Below are positions 14,196 to 20,475 of a stretch of 22,190 nt of DNA, in pieces (within the stretch, counting starts at the first letter, position 1; each line of letters starts with the position of its first letter). Made by a program: the position numbers and the translations under genes. Source of the stretch: an uncultured Collinsella sp. (GTDB lineage Bacteria; Actinomycetota; Coriobacteriia; Coriobacteriales; Coriobacteriaceae); assembly GCA_902497025.1 (NCBI GenBank), contig CABVDJ010000034.1:1-22190 (forward strand). Direction: 5' to 3'. The notes beneath the pieces are model-generated. The model searched no databases. It worked only from the letters and a program-made list of their open reading frames with translations, and was not told the DNA's origin.

Positions 14196-16226
14196 CTACA
14201 GCTCGTTGGCCGCGTGATACGCCGTGCGAATGGCGCTCGCAATGTCGGCGGTGCGCTCACCCGAGCAGTCGCCCACGCAGGTCACGGGCACCGTCACGCC
14301 ATCCAGGTCAAACGCGTTGGCCTTGGAGCCCACGGCCATCACCACGTAATCGCAGGCGATCTTCACCGGCTCCTCGGCGCCGTCCTCGGTGGTGCGAACA
14401 GCCTCCACGCCTTCGTCGGTAATGGCGGTCAGGCGGGTCTTAACATGCTGCTCCACGTTGTGCTCTGCAAAGTCGCTCATAATCAGCGGCAGAATGGTCT
14501 CGGACTCGCCAGCGGCAATCTTGTCGAGCATCTCCACGATCGCCACCTCGCAGCCGTGCTGCAGCAGATACTCGGCAGTCTCGGTGCCCACCAGGCCACC
14601 GCCAATGACGGCGACGCGGCCGTTGAGCTCCGCCTTGCCGGCCAGCACGTCCCAACTCGAGACGACCTTCTCCGAGTCGGCGCCCGGAACGGGGATGACC
14701 ACGTCGTGCGCGCCCACGGCCACAATCGCGGCGTCGGCGGCGTTGAGGTCCTCAGCGGTAGCGGCATGGCTGAGCTCAACCTTCACGCCCAGGCCGGGCA
14801 GAATCTTCTCGTAGTACTCAACGGAACGCATGATCTCGTCCTTGCGCGGAGGCGCGGCCGCCAGCACAATCTGGCCGCCCAGATGATCGCTCGCCTCGTA
14901 GATGGTCACGTCGTAGCCGCGCTTGGCCGCCACGCGTGCGGCCTCCAGGCCGGCGATGCCGCCGCCCACCACGGCGATCTTCTTGTCGCCCTCGCCCGGC
15001 TTGATGGCGATGGTCGCCTCGTCGCCGTTCTCGGCGTTGAGCACGCACGAGATGTACTTGCGATTTTGAATCGCGTCGACGCAGCCCTTGTTGCAGTTGA
15101 GGCACTCGCGGATGGGCTCACCCGTGGCGGCCTTCAGCGCAATGTCGGGGTCGCACATGAGCGAGCGGCCATAGGCGATGATGTCAGCCGAGCCATCCTC
15201 CAGGATCTTCTCGCCGGCCTCGACCGAGACAACACGGCCCACGGTTGCCACCGGCACGGAGACCAGGGCCTTGACGCGCTCGGCCACCGGCAGCGTCCAG
15301 TTGTAGGGCATGGCACCCATGGGTGGAATGGTGTCGCCCATGTTGCCGGTGTGGTTGGCCTGTGCAACCTGGATCATATCGATGCCCGCGCCCTCGAGCA
15401 GCTTGGCAAACTCGCAGGCCTCGTCGGGCTGCAGGCCGCCCTTGCCGCGCGGCGTGCCGTCGGGGTTCTCCATGATCACGGGGAGCTTGTACTCCACCAT
15501 CAGCTGCGGCGCGGCCTCCTTAATGGCGGCGACGACCTCCAGCGCATAGCGAACGCGGTTCTCGAACGAGCCACCGTACTCGTCGGTGCGCTGGTTGAGG
15601 ATGGCCGAGCACAGCGAACCCACCAGGCGGTCGCCGTGGACCTCGATGGCGTCGATGCCGGCCTGCTGCGCGCGGGCGGCCGAGGCAGCGATGGCCTCCT
15701 TGATCTGGGTGAGCTGCTCTACGCTCGCCTCGTTCACAAAGTGCTGCATGTCGTGGTGCAGCTTGGCGTATGCCTGATTGCGAATCTCGTTGGACTCGGC
15801 CATCTTGGCGGCAAAGGTCTCCTCGTCGCCGGCGGCCTTGGCCTCCTGCGCGGCCTTGGCAGCGGCCATGGAGCCCATGACCATGCGGCCGACACCGGGC
15901 ACGTCGTACTCGGGGTGGAACAGCTGCAGCGCAACCTTGGCACCGTGCTTGTGGACGGCGTCGGCCAGAGCCTTAAACGTGGGGATCTGGGCGTCGGTTG
16001 CCAGCTTGGGCGTGGGGCTCGCGGTCATGACGGGAGCGACGTCGCCGATGACGATGTAGCTCACGCCGCCACGGGCCAAGCGCTCGTAAAAAGCCAGGCT
16101 GCGCTCGCCGATGGAACCGTCACGCTCCTCGTAGCCGGTGGTCAGCGGCGGAAACATAATGCGGTTCTTGAGCTCAAGGGGGCCAACCGTAATGGGCTGG
16201 AGCAGCTTGGATGCAGGTGTGGTCAT
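14196..16226 (-). CDS. Old-yellow-enzyme-type FMN/FAD/[4Fe-4S] oxidoreductase (2,4-dienoyl-CoA reductase/BaiCD-like)
   Basis: This 676-residue enzyme is of the family that includes 2,4-dienoyl-CoA reductase, trimethylamine dehydrogenase and the bile-acid enzymes BaiCD/BaiH. An N-terminal FMN-binding TIM barrel (about 1-365) carries EVHGDRLVGSL and NQRTDEYGGSFENR (211-224). A [4Fe-4S] site follows at C375-x2-C378-x3-C382 and C394. Next come an FAD-binding motif GGGIAGLEAA (421-430) and an NAD(P)-binding motif GGGLVGTE (542-549). A charged Ala-rich helical insert (about 118-165) breaks the barrel after QLFH. The substrate cannot be told from sequence; an unsaturated carbonyl or CoA ester is plausible. 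I chose ATG 16226, with GAGAGG 7 nt upstream; the ATG two codons earlier (16232) sits too close to that site. It is monocistronic, with a terminator at 14081-14120. Confidence 0.88.
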   Translation of the reverse strand: MTTPASKLLQPITVGPLELKNRIMFPPLTTGYEERDGSIGERSLAFYERLARGGVSYIVIGDVAPVMTASPTPKLATDAQIPTFKALADAVHKHGAKVALQLFHPEYDVPGVGRMVMGSMAAAKAAQEAKAAGDEETFAAKMAESNEIRNQAYAKLHHDMQHFVNEASVEQLTQIKEAIAASAARAQQAGIDAIEVHGDRLVGSLCSAILNQRTDEYGGSFENRVRYALEVVAAIKEAAPQLMVEYKLPVIMENPDGTPRGKGGLQPDEACEFAKLLEGAGIDMIQVAQANHTGNMGDTIPPMGAMPYNWTLPVAERVKALVSVPVATVGRVVSVEAGEKILEDGSADIIAYGRSLMCDPDIALKAATGEPIRECLNCNKGCVDAIQNRKYISCVLNAENGDEATIAIKPGEGDKKIAVVGGGIAGLEAARVAAKRGYDVTIYEASDHLGGQIVLAAAPPRKDEIMRSVEYYEKILPGLGVKVELSHAATAEDLNAADAAIVAVGAHDVVIPVPGADSEKVVSSWDVLAGKAELNGRVAVIGGGLVGTETAEYLLQHGCEVAIVEMLDKIAAGESETILPLIMSDFAEHNVEQHVKTRLTAITDEGVEAVRTTEDGAEEPVKIACDYVVMAVGSKANAFDLDGVTVPVTCVGDCSGERTADIASAIRTAYHAANEL

Positions 16227-16278
16227 GGACATTCCTCTCTTGTAGGCGCGGCGGCGATGATGCCGCGTAGTTATCTAG

Positions 16279-16308
16279 AGGATATGGCATGGGAATACAG
16301 CAGCGCAA
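16279..16308 (-). promoter_or_regulatory. Possible promoter of the oxidoreductase gene
   Basis: On the minus strand TTGCGC (16303-16308) and TATCCT (16279-16284) are 18 nt apart, about 50 nt before the start codon. Both hexamers match the sigma-70-type consensus only partly. Confidence 0.35.
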
Positions 16309-16373
16309 CGGAAATCGGCGGACAGCAGGTAGCGGCAGGTGGATGGGGGTGGGCGGGGCGGCCCGTCGGTTTG

Positions 16374-16589
16374 TCTCAATCTGTAACAGTTACGCGGTAA
16401 AACTGGGTCTTACTGTTACAGATCGAGACAAACCAAACCCGCCTGCTAGAAAATCTCAATCTATAACAACAACTCGGCAAAATCCGTCCCTCGTGTTACA
16501 GATTTAGACAAACACGACCCAACCCACCGGTATATCTCGATCTGTAACACCTAGCCGCCCAAATCGGGTCTAGATGTTACAGATCGAGA
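16374..16589. repeat. Array of six 15-nt words in alternating orientation, 40-bp period
   Basis: The word TCTCAATCTGTAACA or a close variant lies on + at 16374, 16454 and 16535. Its reverse complement (TGTTACAGATCGAGA or variant) lies at 16414, 16494 and 16575. Start-to-start distances are 40, 40, 40, 41 and 40. The spacers inside each convergent pair are 25 nt and related: all keep CG, a central AAA and a later G and C at matching positions. The spacers between pairs both begin CAAAC. Each pair can form a hairpin with a 15-bp or longer stem (unit 1 reaches 23 bp with one mismatch), and neighbouring pairs can pair alternatively. The array lies 148-363 bp upstream of the oxidoreductase start and downstream of the tRNA terminator. 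Confidence 0.85.
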
Positions 16590-16612
16590 TTTTGTTTGAG
16601 AGGCCGAGAATT

Positions 16613-16630
16613 GGACCGAAAACACGGTCC
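16613..16630. other. Small perfect hairpin
   Basis: GGACCG (16613-16618) pairs with CGGTCC (16625-16630) around AAAACA. It sits between the tRNA terminator and the repeat array. It may be a secondary terminator, but no T-tract follows. Confidence 0.3.
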
Positions 16631-16636
16631 CGAAAT

Positions 16637-16669
16637 AACAAAAAAGCTCGCCGGCTAGGCCGACGAGCT
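16637..16669 (-). terminator. Rho-independent terminator of the tRNA gene
   Basis: An 11-bp stem (16645-16655 with 16659-16669) has one G-U pair and a 3-nt loop. It is followed on the minus strand by TTTTTTGTT. It lies 9 nt past the CCA end of the tRNA. Confidence 0.9.
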
Positions 16670-16678
16670 GCAAGTTCT

Positions 16679-16755
16679 TGGTCGCGGGGGCAGGATTTGA
16701 ACCTACGACCTCCGGGTTATGAGCCCGGCGAGCTACCAGACTGCTCCACCCCGCA
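16679..16755 (-). tRNA. Initiator tRNA-fMet (CAT)
   Basis: A full cloverleaf of 77 nt with encoded CCA can be drawn on the minus strand. The anticodon loop is CTCATAA, anticodon CAT. Initiator identity is supported by three consecutive G-C pairs in the anticodon stem (CCGGG/CCCGG) and by the A11-U24 pair in the D stem (GAGC/GCTC). The T arm has GTTCAAATC. Positions 1 and 72 are T and G, a U-G wobble rather than the usual C-A mismatch of bacterial initiators. The gene has its own promoter and terminator. Confidence 0.95.
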
Positions 16756-16786
16756 ATGTCTGGGCGCCTCATGTGCGCAAAAAAGA

Positions 16787-16815
16787 ATATTACGCGGGAG
16801 TTCGGTAAACGGCAA
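16787..16815 (-). promoter_or_regulatory. Promoter of the initiator tRNA gene
   Basis: On the minus strand TTGCCG (16810-16815) and TAATAT (16787-16792) are separated by 17 nt. This places a start site about 25 nt before the mature tRNA 5' end. Spacing is ideal and hexamer matches are good. Confidence 0.6.
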
Positions 16816-16891
16816 GGAAAATCTCGTAGAGCATAATTCCTTCATATTTAAAACCCCTCAGCCCCTATCACTGTAAACGAATCGCGGCCGA

Positions 16892-16916
16892 GCGCCGTCG
16901 ACGGCGCGTATACAAT
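16892..16916 (+). promoter_or_regulatory. coaX promoter with overlapping 16-bp palindrome
   Basis: The perfect palindrome GCGCCGTCGACGGCGC (16892-16907) lies immediately before TATACAAT (16909-16916), which contains a good -10 hexamer TACAAT. The palindrome fills the spacer and touches the -35 position, where no consensus -35 is visible. The layout suggests control by a bound dimer. The coaX start codon is 36 nt downstream of the -10. Confidence 0.5.
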
Positions 16917-16952
16917 GGTGCGCGTCCTTTTATGCCAACACCGGGAGTAGAC

Positions 16953-17726
16953 ATGCTGCTCGCTATCGATATGGGAAACACGCAGACGGCCATGGGCCTG
17001 TTTGACGGAGACGAGCTGGTGCAGTCGTGGCGCATGCCCACCGACCGCTCCTATACCGCCGACGAGATCCATGTGCGCCTGATGGGCTTCTTTAAGATGT
17101 ACGGCCTCTCGCTCGACGCGGTCGACGCGGTCGCCTTCGCCGGCGTGGTGCCGCAGCTCTCGCGCGAGTGGCACACTGTGGCCGACCGCATTGCCGCGGA
17201 CGCCATCGTCATCGGGCCGCAGACGGCCGCCGTGACCAAGCTGCGCGCGGCGCGCCCCCAGGCCGTGGGCGCCGACCGCGTCGCCAACGCCGTTGCGGCC
17301 GAAACTTTCTACGGCGCGCCGGCAATCGTGGTGGACTTTGGCACCGCGACCAATATCGACGTCATCGATGAGGACGGTTATTACATTGGCGGGGCGATTG
17401 CGCCGGGCATCCGCATCTCCATGGACGCGCTTGCCGCCCGTGCCGCCAAGCTCGCCAGCGTGCCGCTCGAGGCACCCGAGCATGCCATCGGCCGCGACAC
17501 CGAGCAATGCATCAAAGTCGGCGCCGTGATGGGCGCCGCCGCCATGGCCGAAGGCCTGGTCGCGCGCATGAAGCGCGAGCTGGGCCGCGAGGATGCCACC
17601 GTTATCGCCACGGGCGGTCTCGCCAGCATCGTCGCCGATTCGACCGATGCCTTCGACGTGGTCGACGGACAGCTCACCATCAAGGGTATCTGCGAAATCT
17701 ACCGCCGCATGCAGGAGCTGGGATAG
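16953..17726 (+). CDS. coaX: Type III pantothenate kinase
   Basis: This 257-residue cytosolic kinase phosphorylates pantothenate in the first step of coenzyme A synthesis. It has the ASKHA-fold motifs of CoaX: the phosphate-binding start AIDMGNTQTAMG with D6, GADRVAN (106-112), VDFGTATN (127-134) and GGAIAPG (146-152). Length is normal for the family. An in-frame ATG exists at 16932, but the chosen ATG at 16953 has GGGAG 6 nt upstream and begins the conserved first strand directly. The gene converges on the biotin-ligase-like gene. coaX and birA are often neighbours in Gram-positive genomes, which fits the context. Confidence 0.95.
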   Translation: MLLAIDMGNTQTAMGLFDGDELVQSWRMPTDRSYTADEIHVRLMGFFKMYGLSLDAVDAVAFAGVVPQLSREWHTVADRIAADAIVIGPQTAAVTKLRAARPQAVGADRVANAVAAETFYGAPAIVVDFGTATNIDVIDEDGYYIGGAIAPGIRISMDALAARAAKLASVPLEAPEHAIGRDTEQCIKVGAVMGAAAMAEGLVARMKRELGREDATVIATGGLASIVADSTDAFDVVDGQLTIKGICEIYRRMQELG

Positions 17727-17784
17727 AGCAGGGGCTTAAGTCGAGCACGCCCGATGCCACAGCCCCCGCAAACGTTCGCCAAGT

Positions 17785-17825
17785 CTATTCCTCAAAACTG
17801 AAAAATTTTCAATTTTGGGGAATAG
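17785..17825. terminator. 41-nt near-perfect palindrome between convergent genes
   Basis: Arms 17785-17804 (begins CTATTCC) and 17806-17825 are complementary over 20 nt with two mismatched pairs and a single central A. It lies between the coaX stop and the end of the ligase-like gene, where a bidirectional terminator would sit. No T-tract follows the stem on either strand, so its role is not settled. Its right arm can instead pair with CCC-ATTCCCCA at 17838-17848, an alternative hairpin. Confidence 0.5.
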
Positions 17826-17924
17826 GGCGCTGGCAACCCATTCCCCAGATAGGCGAAAGCCCTCCCCGGCACTGAAGAAGAGGGCTTCATTGTCATCGTT
17901 ATCTTTGAGCGCAGGTGCCTCGCG

Positions 17925-18626
17925 TTACAGTCCGCGAATTCGTACGGCCTCGGGCGGAAACTCTTGCTCGCCGGCATCGGTCTTGATGGTCGCACGACCC
18001 CAGATGTCCAGGCCCGCAAACACACCGACCGCAAGCGGCAAGCCGTTGGGCGACACCGCCGCAACTTGGCGGCCCAGCAGCGGCACCATGTCGAAGTACT
18101 CGCCCAGCACGGGAGCCAGCGGCCCTGCGGCGCCTTGCGGCGTGTTGGCAACAACCGCCCAGGCGTCCACGCGGGCCAGCACGGCGGCGGCCAGCGCCTC
18201 GACCAGCGCTTCGTCAGCCACGTCCACACCAAGCTCGCTCAGCGCCGAACGCTCAATATCCACCGTCACGGCACCGAACATGCCTGCAGCACCGGCACCG
18301 CCGTTCACGGCAACACGCGCGAGCGACGTCTCAAACGCAGGCGCGCCGCACACGATGTCACTCGGCCACTGGATACCCACCTTACCGGCAAGGCCCAACC
18401 CCGGCATCGAAGCCGTGCCCACGAGCGCGTCCATCATGCCCATCGCGGCCACAAACGGCAGGCCGTGGAAGGCATGCATGTTCACATCGGGGCGCACAAC
18501 CAGCGAAAACGTCAGCGAAGCATCGCCCGCGCTCCACGCACACCAGCCCGCGGACACGCCCTCGCGGCCCGCGTCACGCGCCGCGTCGAGCTCGGTGCCG
18601 ACGGCAACAGCATTCATCTCGATCAT
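17925..18626 (-). CDS. Biotin-protein-ligase-like protein with degraded catalytic motifs
   Basis: This 233-residue protein appears related to the BirA/biotin protein ligase catalytic fold. Matches are the SLTFSLVVRPD strand followed by LPFVAAMGMMDAL (56-68), the IQWPSDI segment (85-91) at the place of KWPND, and a C-terminal SH3-like part, AVGVFAGLDIWGRATIKTDAGE. Key features of active ligases are missing. The Gly/Arg-rich GRGRRG biotin-AMP loop is absent near the N-terminus, the catalytic Lys of KWPND is Gln86, and the segment after it is shortened. An active ligase is therefore doubtful; a non-catalytic or re-purposed relative is more likely. The start ATG 18626 directly follows the folP-folK TAG (TAGATG), so translation is coupled. 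Its neighbour coaX commonly accompanies birA, which supports the family call. The family assignment is moderate and the function unknown. Confidence 0.55.
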   Translation of the reverse strand: MIEMNAVAVGTELDAARDAGREGVSAGWCAWSAGDASLTFSLVVRPDVNMHAFHGLPFVAAMGMMDALVGTASMPGLGLAGKVGIQWPSDIVCGAPAFETSLARVAVNGGAGAAGMFGAVTVDIERSALSELGVDVADEALVEALAAAVLARVDAWAVVANTPQGAAGPLAPVLGEYFDMVPLLGRQVAAVSPNGLPLAVGVFAGLDIWGRATIKTDAGEQEFPPEAVRIRGL

Positions 18627-20369
18627 CTACATACGCCCCAATTCGCCCACGATATGGCCCACGCGGTCCTCGGGCTCCTTGACCTCGACGCCGTTGTAGC
18701 GGAAGAACCGCGCCGGGTCGTGCATCAAGTCCTCGAGCGGCACCAGCACAAAATCGCGCTCGCCGATCAGCGGATGCGGCAGGCGCAGCTTTTTGCCGCC
18801 GTGGGTCTCGCCGTCCATCCACAGCAGGTCCAGGTCGATGGTGCGCGGGCCGTTGGCCTTGGCCTTTTTGGAGCGGTCGCGCCCCAGCTCAGCCTCGATC
18901 TTCATAAGCTCGTCGAGCAGCACCAACGGCGCCAGCTCGGTCTTGATCTCGATGACGGCGTTGGCAAACGCGTCCTGGCGCGTCTCGTAGGCAGGCTCGC
19001 TCTCGTAGATCTTGGAGGAGTTGGACACGCAGGTGAGTGGAATCTCGGCGATCATCTCGCGTGCAGCGCGGATGTTGTCGCAGCGATGCCCCAGGTTGGA
19101 GCCCACAGCCACAAACGCGCGGCGCGGCTGCGGCTTGGCAACCGCCCAGTAACCGTTCAGGAACTGCGCAAAACCCGCGGCGTCGTGCACGCGCACGATG
19201 TTGGCACCGGCCTGGATGGCGCCCAGGCACACGCCAAACGTGGCGGCATCGCGCTCGGCGGCCTCGGTCACGCCCGAGACGGCGCCCACAAAGCGCTTGC
19301 GCGACACGGCGCACATGAGCGGATAGCCCAGCGACGCCATCTTGGCAGTCTCGCGCTGGATGACGATGTCTTCGTTAGCCGACTTACCAAAGCCCGGGCC
19401 AGGATCGATGCAGATGCGGTCGCGCGACACGCCGGCATGGATGAGCGTGCGGGCCTGGTCGGACAGAAAGCCCATGACGCGGCGCATGATGGGCGCCGAA
19501 TCGGGCAGGGTGAAGCGGCGGAGCTGCGAGGTGGGCACGTAGGCTTCCTCGCGGCGGGCGCTGCGGCGCATCATGGCGGCCAGTCGGTCATTGGACTCCG
19601 GTGCGGCCTCGGTGGCCTCGGGCGCGGCCTCGGGCGCGGGCGCGACGGTCTCGGCGGCAGCAGCCTGCTCGGCGGCCGGCGTCTCCTGCTCGCTTGCAGG
19701 CTCGGACGTGGGCTCCGGTTCGCCAAACGGCAACGAGGGCTGCACCACGCCGCCCGGAAGCTTGGCCTCCGGCTTAGGCTCGCCCAGCAACTTGCCGCGA
19801 CGGCGGCGAGCCGGCTTCTCGGCCTCACGCGCGGCCTCGGCAGCCGCCTCGCGCGCCTTCTCGGCAACAAACGCCGCTGCCGAGGTATCGAGCTGCACCG
19901 TTGCGTGCGTGCGGACGGGCGCGGCGACCTCGCCGGCATGCATCACGATGACGCCGCAAGTGCTCGTCTTAACGAACTCGACCATCTTGGGATCGGTGAA
20001 GCCGGTCACGTCGTTGACGATCGAGGCGCCGCAGCGCACGGCCGCCTTGGCAACCGCCACATGACGCGTGTCGATCGAGACGATGGCGCCCTCCTTGGCC
20101 AGCGCGCGCACCACGGGCAGCACGCGGCGAGCCTCCTCGTCGGGGTTGACCGGGGTAAAGCCGGGGCGCGTGGACTCGCCGCCCACGTCGATGATGTCGG
20201 CGCCGGCGTCGAGCATCGCCAGGCCGTACTCGATGGCGGCATCCGGGTCGAAGTGCTCCCCGCCATCGCTAAACGAATCGGGCGTCACGTTGAGGACGCC
20301 CATGATGCGCGGACGGTCAAAGCTGAGCTCATACTTTCCGCACCGCCATGTCTTGCTGTCGTTCGCCAT
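18627..20369 (-). CDS. folP: Bifunctional dihydropteroate synthase / HPPK (FolP-FolK fusion)
   Basis: This 580-residue fusion carries two successive folate steps: HPPK (FolK) makes the pterin pyrophosphate, and dihydropteroate synthase (FolP) joins it to p-aminobenzoate. FolP (about 1-412) has GVLNVTPDSFSDGG (24-37), GGESTRPG (63-70), D100, VND (118-120), DPGPGFGKS (322-330), SRKRF (356-360) and RVHD (393-396). FolK (about 417-555) has GSNLG (423-427), GPRTIDLDLL (507-516) and LPHP (530-533). An insertion of about 125 residues (165-290), rich in Ala, Glu and Pro, splits the FolP barrel after MHAGEV. The frame stays open far upstream, but AGGAGG lies exactly 6 nt before ATG 20369 and the conserved fold begins there. 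The stop abuts the start of the ligase-like gene. Confidence 0.93.
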   Translation of the reverse strand: MANDSKTWRCGKYELSFDRPRIMGVLNVTPDSFSDGGEHFDPDAAIEYGLAMLDAGADIIDVGGESTRPGFTPVNPDEEARRVLPVVRALAKEGAIVSIDTRHVAVAKAAVRCGASIVNDVTGFTDPKMVEFVKTSTCGVIVMHAGEVAAPVRTHATVQLDTSAAAFVAEKAREAAAEAAREAEKPARRRRGKLLGEPKPEAKLPGGVVQPSLPFGEPEPTSEPASEQETPAAEQAAAAETVAPAPEAAPEATEAAPESNDRLAAMMRRSARREEAYVPTSQLRRFTLPDSAPIMRRVMGFLSDQARTLIHAGVSRDRICIDPGPGFGKSANEDIVIQRETAKMASLGYPLMCAVSRKRFVGAVSGVTEAAERDAATFGVCLGAIQAGANIVRVHDAAGFAQFLNGYWAVAKPQPRRAFVAVGSNLGHRCDNIRAAREMIAEIPLTCVSNSSKIYESEPAYETRQDAFANAVIEIKTELAPLVLLDELMKIEAELGRDRSKKAKANGPRTIDLDLLWMDGETHGGKKLRLPHPLIGERDFVLVPLEDLMHDPARFFRYNGVEVKEPEDRVGHIVGELGRM

Positions 20370-20391
20370 GAACATCCTCCTAAAATGCCCA

Positions 20392-20419
20392 CGCCGCCGA
20401 GCTTGGGGAGCTGGCGGCG
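20392..20419 (-). other. Hairpin in the folP leader
   Basis: CGCCGCC (20392-20398) plus AGCT (20400-20403) pair with AGCT (20409-20412) plus GGCGGCG (20413-20419), with one bulged G and a 5-nt loop. On the minus strand it is followed by TGGGCATTTTAGGAGG. It lies between the sirtuin stop and the folP ribosome binding site. It could be a weak terminator of the sirtuin gene or an attenuator-like leader element. Confidence 0.4.
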
Positions 20420-20444
20420 GGGTCGCTTTGCACTCAGTCTTTCT

Positions 20445-20475
20445 ATTGTATCCGCGCGCGCGGGCTAGAACGCAA
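20445..20475 (-). promoter_or_regulatory. Possible promoter of folP-folK
   Basis: TACAAT (20445-20450 on the minus strand) is a good -10. The nearest -35-like hexamer, TTGCGT (20470-20475), is 19 nt away and lies within the end of the sirtuin gene. The GC-only spacer is unusual. Confidence 0.35.

Larger units (their letters stand above)
16233..16636. other. 404-bp non-coding interval upstream of the oxidoreductase
   Basis: No gene is supported. The interval holds a possible promoter for the oxidoreductase (16279-16308), a G-rich stretch (16341-16361), the 40-bp-period alternating repeat array (16374-16589), and a small perfect hairpin GGACCG-AAAACA-CGGTCC (16613-16630) just beyond the tRNA terminator. 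Confidence 0.7.

Noticed and set aside
14214..16400. 728-codon open frame antisense to the oxidoreductase
   Set aside because: The sense strand encodes a complete enzyme with all motifs. The antisense product is Gly/His/Leu/Val-rich and unrecognisable.
16374..16589. CRISPR array interpretation of the regular repeats
   Set aside because: The repeats are only 15 nt, alternate in orientation, and their spacers resemble one another. No cas gene is present.
17964..20468. 834-codon open frame antisense to the ligase-like and folP-folK genes
   Set aside because: It spans two real genes on the opposite strand and has Arg/His/Gly-rich shadow composition.
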